A program made the position numbers and the translations under genes. Shown piece by piece: positions 31,344 through 39,540 of a stretch of DNA of 64,000 nt. This DNA comes from Streptomyces sp. V4I2 (GTDB lineage Bacteria; Actinomycetota; Actinomycetes; Streptomycetales; Streptomycetaceae): contig NZ_JAUSZM010000003.1 of NCBI RefSeq assembly GCF_030817655.1, forward strand, positions 9,858,001 through 9,922,000, in the 5' to 3' direction. Under the pieces are notes generated by a model that was not told the origin of the DNA, ran no database searches, and saw only the letters and a program-made list of their open reading frames with translations. Positions within the stretch are counted from its first letter, which is position 1. Each line of letters opens with the position of its first letter.

Positions 31344-34037
31344 ATGACGCAGACCGCACGCCGCGCGCGGGAGACCCACGCGCTTCTGGCCGACGGCAGC
31401 ACAGTCGCGATCCGGTCCGCGCGGCCGGAGGACCACGACCAGGTGCTGCGGCTGTACGACACCATGTCGGCGGAGAACCGGCGGCTGCGGTTCTTCGGGG
31501 CCAGCCGGCTCGCCGGCCGGCAGGCCGCCGACCGGATCTGCGCCGATCCGGAACCCGGATACCAGGGGCTCGTGGCGCTGCTCGAAGGGCAGGTCGTCGG
31601 AGCCGCCGAGTACCACGTCAACGCCGACCGGGTCGCCGCCGAGATCGCCGTGGCGGTGGCCGACGGTCTCCACCACCGCGGCGTGGGCACCCTGCTCCTC
31701 GAACACCTGGTGACCGCCGCCCGCATGGCGGGCCTCACCGCGTTCACCGCCGCCACACTCGCCGACAACCACGAGATGATGCGGGTCTTCACCGACCTCG
31801 GACTGCGGACCGAGCGCCGCCGGGACCGCGACGAGGTCTACAGCCTCGTACGGCTGGACCAGGACGAGACCTACCTGGCGGCCCTCGACGAACGGGGCCG
31901 CGTCGCCGACACCGCGAGTCTGCGGCCGCTGCTGCGCCCCCGCTCCATCGCGGTCGTCGGGGCGGGCACCAGGCCGGGCTCGGTGGGGCGGGCCGTGCTC
32001 AGGAACATTCGGCGGGCGGGATTCACCGGCCGCCTGATGGCGGTCAACCCGCACGCGGACACCGTCGAGCACACCCCCTGTCACCCGTCGGTCGCCTCGC
32101 TGCCCCAGCCTCCCGAACTCGCCGTTCTCGCGGTGCCCGCGGGCGCGGTTCCCGAGGTGGCCGAACAGTGCGGCAAGACCGGAGTGGGGGCCCTGGTGGT
32201 ACTGACCGCCGGGCTCGACGTCGAACAGGCCGCGGCGCTGCTGGCGACCGTACGCCGCTACGGAATGCGGCTGGTCGGCCCGAACTGTCTGGGCATCGCC
32301 ACCACCGAGGAGGCGGTACGCCTCGACGCGACCTTCGCCGCGCACCGGCCGTTGCCCGGCACCGCAGGTGTCGCCGTGCAGTCCGGCGGCGTCGGCATCG
32401 CGCTCCTCGGCGGGCTGACCCGGCTGGGCATCGGGGTGTCGAGCTTCGTCTCGCTGGGCGACAAGTACGACGTCAGCGGCAACGACCTGCTCCAGTGGTG
32501 GGAGAGCGACGGCACGACCGACCTGGCCGTGCTGCACCTGGAGTCCTTCGGCAGCCCGCGCGCCTTCTCCCGTACCGCCCGCCGGGTCGCCCGGCGGATG
32601 CCGGTGCTGACGGTGGACGCGGGCCGTTCCGACGCCGGGCGGCGAGCAGCGGCCTCCCACACCGCCGCGGCCGCGACGCCCACCGTGACCAGGCAGGCCC
32701 TGTTCACGCAGGCCGGCGTCATCGCCACCCGGAGTATCGGCGAACTCCTCGACACCGCAGCCCTGTTGAACTCCCAGCCGCTGCCGACCGGCTCGCGGGT
32801 GGCCGTGGTCTCGAACGCGGGCGGGGCCGGTGTACTGGCCGCGGACGCGTGCACCGAGGCCGGGCTGACCGTGCCCGAACTGCCCGCCGGCCTCCTCCGT
32901 GAACTCCTCGAACTGCTGCCGGCCGGGGCGAGCGCCGGCAATCCGATCGACACGACCGCCGCGGCCGGCGGCAAGGCGCTGCGCGCCTGTGTGGACCGCC
33001 TGGCCGCCCACGACGCCGTCGACGCGGTCCTGGTGGCGCTCGTGCCGACCGCCCTGATGGCGGCGACCGGGGACGATCCGGTCCGCGCGCTCGCCGGGCC
33101 GGTCCCCGCGCACTGGACGCGCCCGGTCGCCGTGGCCCTGCTCGACCAGGCCGAGTCCGTCCTGCTGCTGCACACCGGACAGGGCGCCCTGCCCGCGTAT
33201 GCCGATCCGCAGGCCGCCGCACGCGCCCTGGCGCACGCCGCCGCCCGGTCCCGCTGGCTCGCCCGGCCGCCCGGCACGGTCCCGGAACTGCCCGGCGTCG
33301 ACACCACGGGCGCCCGCGCCCAGGCGGACGCCTTCCTCGCCGAGAACCCCGAGGGCGGCTGGCTGGACCCGCGCGGCTGCGCCGAACTCCTCGACCGCTA
33401 CGGCATCCCGCAGCTGCCCTGGGCCTGGGCCGAGGACGAACAGGCCGTCGTGGATGCCGCCGCCCGGCTCGCGGGGCCCGAGGGACGGGTCGTGCTCAAG
33501 GCGTACTGGCCGGGCCTGGTGCACAAGACCGACCAGGGCGCTGTGCTCCTCGACCTGGAAGGGGAGGAGCAGCTGCGGGCCGCGTACCGCGGTCTCGTCG
33601 CGCGCTTCGGCGAGGTGATGACCGGGGTGCTCGTGCAGCCGATGGCCGGACGCGGCACCGAACTGGTCGCGGGAATGGTGCAGGACGAGGTGTTCGGGCC
33701 GCTCGTGCTGTTCGGCCTCGGCGGTACGGCGACCGAGGTGCTCGCGGACCACGCGGCCCGGCTCGCCCCGCTCACCGACCGCGATGTGCACGACCTGATC
33801 ACCGCGCCGCGCTGCGCCCCGCTGCTGCTCGGTCACCGGGGCAGCGGCCCCGTCGATCTGGCGGGCCTGGAGCAGTTGCTGCTCCGCCTGTCGCGGTTGG
33901 CGTGCGACCTGCCGCAGCTCGCCGAGGCCGACCTGAACCCGGTCGTGGCCCGCCCGGACGGGGTCACCGCCCTCGACGTACGGATCCGCCTGCTGCCGCG
34001 CAGCCCGCACGACCCGTATCTGCGCCGACTGCGCTGA
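31344..34037 (+). CDS. GNAT/ADP-forming acyl-CoA synthetase fusion (PatA-type protein acetyltransferase)
   Basis: 897 residues. N-terminal GNAT acetyltransferase (about 20-175: VAIRSARPEDHDQVLRLYDTMSAENRRLRFFG, acetyl-CoA loop HHRGVGTLLLEHLV). It is followed by an ADP-forming acetyl-CoA synthetase-like part: CoA-binding domain (about 195-320), ligase-like domain with His439 in ASHTAAAATP, and an ATP-grasp domain (about 690-890: GRVVLKAYWPGLVHKTDQGAV, LFGLGGTATEVL). The GNAT-first order is that described for the Streptomyces lividans PatA enzyme, which acetylates and inactivates acyl-CoA synthetases; in enterobacterial Pat the GNAT is at the C-terminus. Strong ribosome-binding site AGAGGAAG. 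It leads an operon with CBS-BON, SHOCT and flavodoxin genes. Confidence 0.9.
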   Translation: MTQTARRARETHALLADGSTVAIRSARPEDHDQVLRLYDTMSAENRRLRFFGASRLAGRQAADRICADPEPGYQGLVALLEGQVVGAAEYHVNADRVAAEIAVAVADGLHHRGVGTLLLEHLVTAARMAGLTAFTAATLADNHEMMRVFTDLGLRTERRRDRDEVYSLVRLDQDETYLAALDERGRVADTASLRPLLRPRSIAVVGAGTRPGSVGRAVLRNIRRAGFTGRLMAVNPHADTVEHTPCHPSVASLPQPPELAVLAVPAGAVPEVAEQCGKTGVGALVVLTAGLDVEQAAALLATVRRYGMRLVGPNCLGIATTEEAVRLDATFAAHRPLPGTAGVAVQSGGVGIALLGGLTRLGIGVSSFVSLGDKYDVSGNDLLQWWESDGTTDLAVLHLESFGSPRAFSRTARRVARRMPVLTVDAGRSDAGRRAAASHTAAAATPTVTRQALFTQAGVIATRSIGELLDTAALLNSQPLPTGSRVAVVSNAGGAGVLAADACTEAGLTVPELPAGLLRELLELLPAGASAGNPIDTTAAAGGKALRACVDRLAAHDAVDAVLVALVPTALMAATGDDPVRALAGPVPAHWTRPVAVALLDQAESVLLLHTGQGALPAYADPQAAARALAHAAARSRWLARPPGTVPELPGVDTTGARAQADAFLAENPEGGWLDPRGCAELLDRYGIPQLPWAWAEDEQAVVDAAARLAGPEGRVVLKAYWPGLVHKTDQGAVLLDLEGEEQLRAAYRGLVARFGEVMTGVLVQPMAGRGTELVAGMVQDEVFGPLVLFGLGGTATEVLADHAARLAPLTDRDVHDLITAPRCAPLLLGHRGSGPVDLAGLEQLLLRLSRLACDLPQLAEADLNPVVARPDGVTALDVRIRLLPRSPHDPYLRRLR

Positions 34038-34065
34038 GTCGCGGGTTCCGGAGAAGGAGACGACG

Positions 34066-34794
34066 ATGAAGCACCGCAAGGTCAGCACAGTGATGACGAG
34101 CGAAGTCGTGCGGGTGGCCGCGACGACCCCGTTCAAGGAGGTCGCGGCACTGCTGGCGGAGCACCGCATCAGCGGACTGCCCGTGGTGGACGAGGACGAG
34201 AAGGTCGTCGGGGTGATCTCCGAGACCGATCTGATGCTCCGGCAGGCGCAGCAGGAGGAGCCCGGACACCAGCGCCCCAAGTGGCGCCCGCGCCTGACCC
34301 GCGCCGCCCGCAGGACCGACGCCAAGGCCCGGGCCCGCACGGCGGAACAGCTGATGAGCAGCCCGGCGATCACCGTACGCGCCGACGACTCCATCGCCGG
34401 AGCCGCCCGAACGATGGCCGGACACCGCGTCGAGCGGCTGCCGGTACTGGACGAGGAGGACCGGCTGGCAGGCATCGTCACCCGGCGCGATCTGCTCCAG
34501 GTCTTCCTGCGCCCGGACGAGGACATCCGCGCCGAGATCGTCGACGAGGTGCTGGTACGCGCCCTGTGGCTGGCGCCGCAGACGATCGGTGTGACGGTCA
34601 CCGACGGGGTGGTCACGCTGGACGGCCAACTCGAGCGCGCCAGCGAGGTTCCGATCGTCGTGAATATGAGCGGCCAGGTGGACGGCGTGGTGGCCGTCGT
34701 CGACCACCTCACCCACCGGTACGACGACACGCACCTGCGGCCGGACGAGCCGGCCGTGCACGGGATCGGCGAGAGCCGGCTGCGCAGGCCGTGA
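34066..34794 (+). CDS. CBS-pair and BON-domain protein
   Basis: 242 residues. Two CBS motifs (about 5-60: VSTVMTSEVVRVAATTPFKEVAALLAEHRISGLPVVDEDEKVVGVISETDLM; about 95-150: AEQLMSSPAITVRADDSIAGAARTMAGHRVERLPVLDEEDRLAGIVTRRDLL) are separated by a basic linker with several Arg/Lys. A BON-type domain at about 160-225 follows (IRAEIVDEVL, GVTVTDGVVTLDGQLERASEVPIVVNMSGQVDGVVAVVDHLTHRYDD). CBS pairs bind adenine nucleotides; BON domains often contact membranes. Such proteins belong to hypoxia regulons. ATG 34066 has GGAGAAGGAG just upstream, 28 bases after the PatA-like stop. Confidence 0.93.
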   Translation: MKHRKVSTVMTSEVVRVAATTPFKEVAALLAEHRISGLPVVDEDEKVVGVISETDLMLRQAQQEEPGHQRPKWRPRLTRAARRTDAKARARTAEQLMSSPAITVRADDSIAGAARTMAGHRVERLPVLDEEDRLAGIVTRRDLLQVFLRPDEDIRAEIVDEVLVRALWLAPQTIGVTVTDGVVTLDGQLERASEVPIVVNMSGQVDGVVAVVDHLTHRYDDTHLRPDEPAVHGIGESRLRRP

Positions 34795-34812
34795 CAGGAA
34801 GGAGGTGAGGAC

Positions 34813-35076
34813 ATGAACTGGTACGACCACCATACGAGCGGCTGGGACTACACACTCATGACACTCATGATGCTCGCCCTCGGCGCGGTGCTGATCGCCG
34901 CCCTGGTGCTGCTGCTGCGCCACCCGCCGACAGGTACCCGCGGTGCGGAAGCGTCGCCCGAGCGGCTGCTCGGCGAACGGTTCGCGCGCGGCGAGATCGA
35001 CGACGACGAGTACGTCCGGCGGCTGTCCGTGCTCGAGCACGGACACGGAAAGCCGCCGTCGAAGAAAGCGAGGTGA
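34813..35076 (+). CDS. Small membrane protein with SHOCT domain
   Basis: 87 residues: a short N-terminus with MNWYDHHTSGWDY, one transmembrane helix TLMMLALGAVLIAALVLLLRH, and a C-terminal SHOCT motif SPERLLGERFARGEIDDDEYVRRLSVLE. SHOCT tails act in oligomerisation or protein interaction at the membrane; the exact role is unknown. GAAGGAGGTGAGG precedes ATG 34813 (a consensus-like ribosome-binding site). Cotranscribed with the CBS-BON gene. Confidence 0.92.
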   Translation: MNWYDHHTSGWDYTLMTLMMLALGAVLIAALVLLLRHPPTGTRGAEASPERLLGERFARGEIDDDEYVRRLSVLEHGHGKPPSKKAR

Positions 35077-35082
35077 CCCCCG

Positions 35083-35601
35083 ATGACCACCACCGCACGC
35101 GTGCTGATCGCCTACGGCACGAAGAACGGCTCCACCGCCGAGATCGCCGAGTGGATCGCCGAGGCCCTGCGTGACCGGCAGGTCGACGTGGACGTCCGGT
35201 CCGCGGCCGAGGTGCAGGACCTCACCGCCTACGACGCCGTACTCATCGGCGGCGGGCTGTACGCCGGACGCTGGCAGCGCGACGCGACCCGCTTCGCCCG
35301 CCGGCACCGCAAGGCGCTCGGCCGGCTTCCGGTCTGGCTGTTCAGCAGCGGACCGCTCGACCCGTCGGCGAGCGAGCGGGACATCCCGCCGGCTCCCGGC
35401 GTGGCCCGTCTCGTCACCCGGCTGGATGCACGAGGCCACGCCACCTTCGGCGGCCGACTCACCGAGGGCGCCCGGGGCTTCATCGCCCGTCAGATCATCC
35501 AGCAGGGCAAGGGAGGTGACTTCCGCGACCGCGCACAGATCGAGGCGTGGGCCCACGGGATCGCCGCAGAACTCGCCGGTTCCACGATGGAACACCATTG
35601 A
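35083..35601 (+). CDS. Flavodoxin-domain protein
   Basis: 172 residues. FMN phosphate-binding loop AYGTKNGSTAEIAEWIAE at residues 10-27, then AYDAVLIGGGLYAGRWQRDATRFARRHR and VWLFSSGPLDPSASERDIPP, the flavodoxin/HemG-like fold. In relatives these are menaquinone-dependent protoporphyrinogen oxidases or general flavodoxins; the heme-biosynthesis assignment is not safe here. It ends the PatA-CBS-SHOCT operon, 6 bases after the SHOCT stop, consistent with redox adaptation. A stem-loop follows. Confidence 0.9.
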   Translation: MTTTARVLIAYGTKNGSTAEIAEWIAEALRDRQVDVDVRSAAEVQDLTAYDAVLIGGGLYAGRWQRDATRFARRHRKALGRLPVWLFSSGPLDPSASERDIPPAPGVARLVTRLDARGHATFGGRLTEGARGFIARQIIQQGKGGDFRDRAQIEAWAHGIAAELAGSTMEHH

Positions 35602-35607
35602 CCGCGG

Positions 35608-35627
35608 CCGGCCCTGAAGTGGGCCGG
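35608..35627. terminator. Stem-loop terminator between convergent genes
   Basis: CCGGCCC (35608-35614) pairs with GGGCCGG (35621-35627) around the loop TGAAGT. It directly follows the flavodoxin stop and faces the lipoprotein gene coming from the other side. Confidence 0.75.
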
Positions 35628-35726
35628 AACAACGAATGTCGTCCGTGGCACTGATCCGGACGCCATGAGACCCGGTGAACATGGATACCGATGGGGGCGT
35701 GTCGCTGTGCCCGACGTGCCCACTGG

Positions 35727-36365
35727 TCACGGGTGGTAGCTGGGCCACGGGCCCGACGTGGCGGGAGGGACCGCCGTGGGCTGCCGGTCCGTGGCGCACT
35801 GGTCCGGATCCGAGGGCGGGAGCAGCTTGTACGCACCGATCCGGTCGGTGCCGAACTCCACGTCCGCCGTCGGTGCGGACGTCGGATGGGCGATGTCCGC
35901 GGGCAGTTCGGCCTCGGCCAGGCGCGCGCCCGGGTACGCCGCCATGAGAACGCCGGTGCAGGCGCCGCGCTCTGCGGCGGAAAGGCCCGGCGGGAAGCCG
36001 ATGGCCCGGCTCTCCGTTCCGTCGGTGGCCAGCTGGTAGCGCTGTACGGACGTCATGTCCGTGCCCGTTGCCGTGGCGGTGAGCTCCCAGAACTCGACCT
36101 GTACGGTGACCGGTTCGCACAGCGGCCCCCCGTCCTCGCTGTCGCGCGGGCGGATCACGACGGCCGCGGCCTCGTCGGCCGTGGGCTCGGGGAACGACAC
36201 ACTGGGGCGCAGCCACTGCGCTCGCTCCTTCGCCGACCAGCGGTCGCTCTCGCGGCAGCCGGCGGCTTCCGCGCCGTCGGCCGTCCCCGAGCAGCCGGCC
36301 GTCAGCAGTGCGAGAGCCGCCAACAGTGACGTCAGCGACCCGTGTGCGAGTGGGGTCCTGGACAT
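35727..36365 (-). CDS. Secreted lipoprotein of unknown function
   Basis: 212 residues starting at ATG 36365. The signal peptide has a positive and polar start, hydrophobic core SLLAALALLTAGC and lipobox LTAG-C at about residue 24, followed by SGTADGAEAAGC. The mature part has CRESDRWSAKERAQWL, a segment with LCEPVTVQVEFWELTATATGTDMTSVQRYQLATDG and two further Cys, and ends with YKLLPPSDPDQC. No catalytic motif is recognised. It is monocistronic and stands between the stress region and the aromatic block; the relationship to either is unclear. Confidence 0.82.
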   Translation of the reverse strand: MSRTPLAHGSLTSLLAALALLTAGCSGTADGAEAAGCRESDRWSAKERAQWLRPSVSFPEPTADEAAAVVIRPRDSEDGGPLCEPVTVQVEFWELTATATGTDMTSVQRYQLATDGTESRAIGFPPGLSAAERGACTGVLMAAYPGARLAEAELPADIAHPTSAPTADVEFGTDRIGAYKLLPPSDPDQCATDRQPTAVPPATSGPWPSYHP

Positions 36366-36706
36366 GGTCTCCCTCGATCGGAGCGGGCGAGGCGCGGACA
36401 CCTCGCGAACTGTGCCGGTGCAGTCTTCGCGGGCCGTGCCGACAGCCGGTGTGCGGGAAAGGGCCATGTGGCCGACTTGTGATCAGCGAGGGCCGCCGTC
36501 GTCCGGTGACGGGCGAGCAGTCCGTCTCGTGGCGGGGGCCTGCGGATGCGGGCGATGAGACGGATTGCTGCGCCGGGGTCAGTGATTCCGGGATCAGTCG
36601 CCGAATTCTGCAAACAGTTGAGCATTTGTCATTCGCTGCTCACGATTTCCCTGTCAAGAGCCCGGAGACACGGCCTCGGGCCCAGCGCTTCAGAAGTGAG
36701 TCGAGC
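36366..36706. promoter_or_regulatory. Divergent promoter region with AT-rich operator-like sequence
   Basis: Between the lipoprotein and the aminotransferase. From about 36603 to 36650 the DNA becomes AT-rich. It includes the inverted repeat TGAGC (36619-36623)/GCTCA (36638-36642), followed by a 19-base motif shared with the 2-oxoacid dehydrogenase promoter (36650-36668). The rest shows nothing else. Confidence 0.55.
36650..36668. promoter_or_regulatory. Motif shared by the aminotransferase and 2-oxoacid dehydrogenase promoters, copy 1
   Basis: CCTGTCAAGAGCCCGGAGA at 36650-36668 matches CCTGTCAAGTGTCCAGAGA at 40128-40146 in 16 of 19 positions; the AT-rich stretches upstream are also alike. 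The Lrp/AsnC regulator encoded beside copy 2 is the natural candidate to bind both. Confidence 0.55.
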
Positions 36707-37753
36707 ATGGTGCGTGTCCGTTCGTCTTTGACGCAGTTGCCCGCCTACGTCCCGGGCCGCAAGTTGCCCGGGGCGGCAGCTCTGGCCAGCAACGAATCCC
36801 CGTACGGGCTGCTGCCCGGGGTCGCCGGCAGGCTCACGGAGCTGGCCGGCGGCGTGTCGCGGTATCCCGACATGGGCGCCGCCTCGCTGGTCCGGGCCAT
36901 AGCCGGGCACCACGGGGTCGAGCCGGGGCGGATCGCGGTGGGCGCCGGCTCCTCCGAGGTCTGCGGCCAGCTGCTGCACTCGGTCGTCGGTCCCGGCGAC
37001 GAGGTCGTCTTCGGCCGGCGGTCCTTCGAGGCGTATCCGATCCTCACGGCGGTCGCGGGCGGTACGGCGGTACGCGTCCCGCTGCGTGACCACGCGCTGG
37101 ACCTCGACGCCATGGCCGCGGCGATCACGGGCCGGACCCGCCTCGTCTTCGTCTGCAACCCCAACAACCCCACCTCCACCGCGGTCGGCGAGCGCGCACT
37201 CAGCGAGTTCGCGGACCGCGTTCCGGACGACGTGCTGATCGTCGTCGACGAGGCATACCGGGAGTACGCCGATCCGGCGCTGGTCCCCGACGCCCTCGAC
37301 CTGCTGGGCGACCGGCCGAACGTGGCGGTGCTGCGGACCTTCTCCAAGGCGTACGGCCTGGCGGGGCTGCGGGTCGGCTACTGCGTGGCGCCACCCGAGC
37401 TCGCCGCCCAGGTGCGCAAGACCCAGGTGCCGTTCAGCGTCAGCGCTCTCGCCCAGGAGGCCGCCGTCGTCGCCCTCGGCGAGCGCGCGGAGGTCGTCCG
37501 ACGCTCGGCGCTCACGGTCGCCGAACGGGAGCGCGTGACCCTGCGCTTGCGTGCGCTCGGCTTCGAAGTCCCCGACTCCCAGGCCAACTTCGTCTGGCTC
37601 CCGCTCGCCGAGGAGAGCGCGGACTTCGCCGTGCACTGCCTCGACGGGAAGGTGGTGGTCCGCCCGTTCCTCGGCGAGGGCGTCCGGGTGACGATCGGTC
37701 TGCCGGAGGAGAACGACGCCCTGCTCGCGCTCGCCGCTGCCTGGAGAGGCTGA
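36707..37753 (+). CDS. HisC-like aminotransferase (probable aromatic amino acid aminotransferase)
   Basis: 348 residues of fold type I class II. N-terminal YVPGRKLPGAAALASNESPYGLLPG, cofactor-contacting GAGSSEVCGQLLHSVV, VFVCNPNNPTSTAVG, VDEAYREYAD and the Schiff-base lysine in RTFSKAYGLAGLRVGY; C-terminal RPFLGEGVRVTIGLPEEND. Enzymes of this branch are annotated histidinol-phosphate or phenylalanine aminotransferases. Here the following PaaN-like gene (5 bases later) and the nearby 2-oxoacid dehydrogenase and phenylacetate genes favour transamination of phenylalanine to phenylpyruvate. That substrate is inference from context. ATG 36707; GTG 36710 also possible. Confidence 0.87.
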   Translation: MVRVRSSLTQLPAYVPGRKLPGAAALASNESPYGLLPGVAGRLTELAGGVSRYPDMGAASLVRAIAGHHGVEPGRIAVGAGSSEVCGQLLHSVVGPGDEVVFGRRSFEAYPILTAVAGGTAVRVPLRDHALDLDAMAAAITGRTRLVFVCNPNNPTSTAVGERALSEFADRVPDDVLIVVDEAYREYADPALVPDALDLLGDRPNVAVLRTFSKAYGLAGLRVGYCVAPPELAAQVRKTQVPFSVSALAQEAAVVALGERAEVVRRSALTVAERERVTLRLRALGFEVPDSQANFVWLPLAEESADFAVHCLDGKVVVRPFLGEGVRVTIGLPEENDALLALAAAWRG

Positions 37754-37758
37754 AAGCC

Positions 37759-39477
37759 GTGCGCCCCAGTACCTATGAGCGGCATCGCGCGCTGCTCCAG
37801 GAGGCCGTCCGGGCCCTCGCGGCCGGTGAATGCCGCCGGCCCTTCACGGAGGCGACCGGACAGGATGCCGCCGACGCGGGCATGAGATCCACGCGAACGG
37901 CGGCGAAGGTCTTCGGCTCGCTGCTGGGACGGCCCTTCGACCTCGACCAGCCCGGAGAAACCGGCCGGGTGGCCACCGAGTCCTCCCCGTACGGCATCGG
38001 CATGCAAATCGGATACCCGAGCTGCGACCCGGCGGCGCTGGTCGCGGCGGCCGAACGGGCCACGGCAGGATGGCGCGCCGCCGGGCCGTACCAGCGTGCC
38101 GGGCTCGCCGTGGAGATACTGCGCCGGCTCAACACCCGCAGCCATGAGCTGGCCCTCGCGGTGCACCACACCACCGGCCAGCCTCTCGAGGCGGCGTTCC
38201 GGGCGGCCGGGCCGCCCGCCCAGGACCGCGCGCTGGAGGCAGTGGCCCAGGCCTTCGCCGAGTCGGAACGCGTTCCCGCGGACCTGCTCTGGGGAGGCAC
38301 CCGAGGGAGCGGGGAGCCGGTGGAGATGCGCGGCACCTGCACCCTGGTGCCGCGCGGGGTGTCGCTGCTCATCGGCTGCCCCGACTTTCCGCTGTGGAAC
38401 GGCTACCCGGGACTCTTCGCCAGCCTGGTGACCGGCAACCCCGTGATCGTCGCCCCGCACCCGAGGGCCGTGCTGCCGCTGGCGATCACCGTGCGCGTCG
38501 CCCGCCAGGTGCTCGCGGAGGCCGGTCACTCGCCGGACATCGTGGCCCTGGCGGTGGCGGAACCGGAGCAACGGCTGCACCGGCGGCTGGCCACGGACCC
38601 GGCCGTGCGCATCGTCGACTTCACCGGCTCGGCGCGGTTCGCCGACTGGCTGGAGCAGCACGCCCGTCAGGCCGCCGTGTTCGCCCACCGCACCGGCCTG
38701 AACGCGGTGATCGTCGACTCCACCGACGACTACCGGGGTCTCGTACGCGGCCTCGCGCACGCCCTGTGCCGGTGCAGCGGCATGGTCCGCACCACGCCGC
38801 AGAACATCCTGGTGCCGACCAGGGGCATCGCGACCGACGAAGGGCCAAGGAGCCTGAGGGACTTCGGAGCCGACCTCGGTGAGGCCATGGACCGGCTGCT
38901 CGGACACCCGGCACGGGTGGCGAGGCTGCTGGGCGCCATCGTCGGCGACGAGGTGCGGGCGGGTCTCGCCCAGGCCGCACGGCAGGGCACCGTGGTGCAC
39001 GCCTCCGGGGCGCTGCGCCATCCGGACCATCCGGGCGTCGATGTGCGCAGCCCGCTGCTCGTCCGGCTGGGGGCGCAGGACGAGCGGATCTACGCCCGGG
39101 AGTGGCCGGGACCGGTTTCCTTCCTGGTGGGCACGGACTCGACCGCGCACAGTCTGGCGCTGTTCCGCGGCACGGTGGGCCGCCACGGCGCGCTGTACGC
39201 CGCGGTGCACTCGACCGACCCGCTGGTGCTGGCGGTCGCCGAGGCGGCCGCGTTGGACGCCGGAGTGCATCTCGTGCAGAACCTCGCGGAGGACTTCCCC
39301 GCCGACCCCTCCTCGGCCGGCGCGGATCTTCCCGCCGCGGGCGCCCACTTCGTCACGGGGCGGTTCCGGGTGGTGCGGTCCCGGCGGCACGTCGCGGCGG
39401 TCGCGACTCCGGCCGCGGGGTCGGAACAGGTGCTGGTGCCGGACGTGGGCTCCGCCGTCGCGCTGGTCGACGTCTGA
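37759..39477 (+). CDS. PaaN-like aldehyde dehydrogenase paralogue lacking catalytic residues
   Basis: 572 residues from GTG 37759, aligned end to end with the intact PaaN encoded at 43916 (shared HHTTGQP, WNGYPGLFASLVTGNPV, RAVLPLAITVR, VDSTDDY, TTPQNILVP, GPVSFLVGTDSTAHSL). Every catalytic position of the aldehyde dehydrogenase site differs: the oxyanion-hole Asn (N211 in PaaN) is P208, the cofactor Lys (K235) is A232, the general-base Glu (E313) is H310, and the nucleophile Cys (C347) is R344. It should not oxidise aldehydes. The full-length open frame argues against simple decay. It forms an operon with the aminotransferase. Possible roles: structural subunit, ligand-binding regulator of PaaN, or a different chemistry. 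Confidence 0.85.
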   Translation: MRPSTYERHRALLQEAVRALAAGECRRPFTEATGQDAADAGMRSTRTAAKVFGSLLGRPFDLDQPGETGRVATESSPYGIGMQIGYPSCDPAALVAAAERATAGWRAAGPYQRAGLAVEILRRLNTRSHELALAVHHTTGQPLEAAFRAAGPPAQDRALEAVAQAFAESERVPADLLWGGTRGSGEPVEMRGTCTLVPRGVSLLIGCPDFPLWNGYPGLFASLVTGNPVIVAPHPRAVLPLAITVRVARQVLAEAGHSPDIVALAVAEPEQRLHRRLATDPAVRIVDFTGSARFADWLEQHARQAAVFAHRTGLNAVIVDSTDDYRGLVRGLAHALCRCSGMVRTTPQNILVPTRGIATDEGPRSLRDFGADLGEAMDRLLGHPARVARLLGAIVGDEVRAGLAQAARQGTVVHASGALRHPDHPGVDVRSPLLVRLGAQDERIYAREWPGPVSFLVGTDSTAHSLALFRGTVGRHGALYAAVHSTDPLVLAVAEAAALDAGVHLVQNLAEDFPADPSSAGADLPAAGAHFVTGRFRVVRSRRHVAAVATPAAGSEQVLVPDVGSAVALVDV

Positions 39478-39494
39478 GCCGGGCGGGCCACAAC

Positions 39495-39533
39495 GCCGGT
39501 GCCCGGGGCCGAACCGCGCCCCCGGGCACCGGC
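39495..39533. terminator. Bidirectional stem-loop terminator
   Basis: GCCGGTGCCCGGGG (39495-39508) pairs with CCCCGGGCACCGGC (39520-39533): 14 bp with an 11-base loop, between the convergent PaaN-like and Lrp genes. Confidence 0.85.
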
Positions 39534-39540
39534 CGGGCGG

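Noticed and set aside
31194..34814. 1206-codon minus-strand ORF opposite the PatA-like and CBS genes
   Set aside because: A GC-driven shadow of convincingly coding plus-strand genes; composition is repetitive with no recognisable fold.
37759..39477. Calling the PaaN-like gene a pseudogene
   Set aside because: The frame is uninterrupted and full length with conserved structural residues; loss is confined to the catalytic sites, which fits a pseudoenzyme better.
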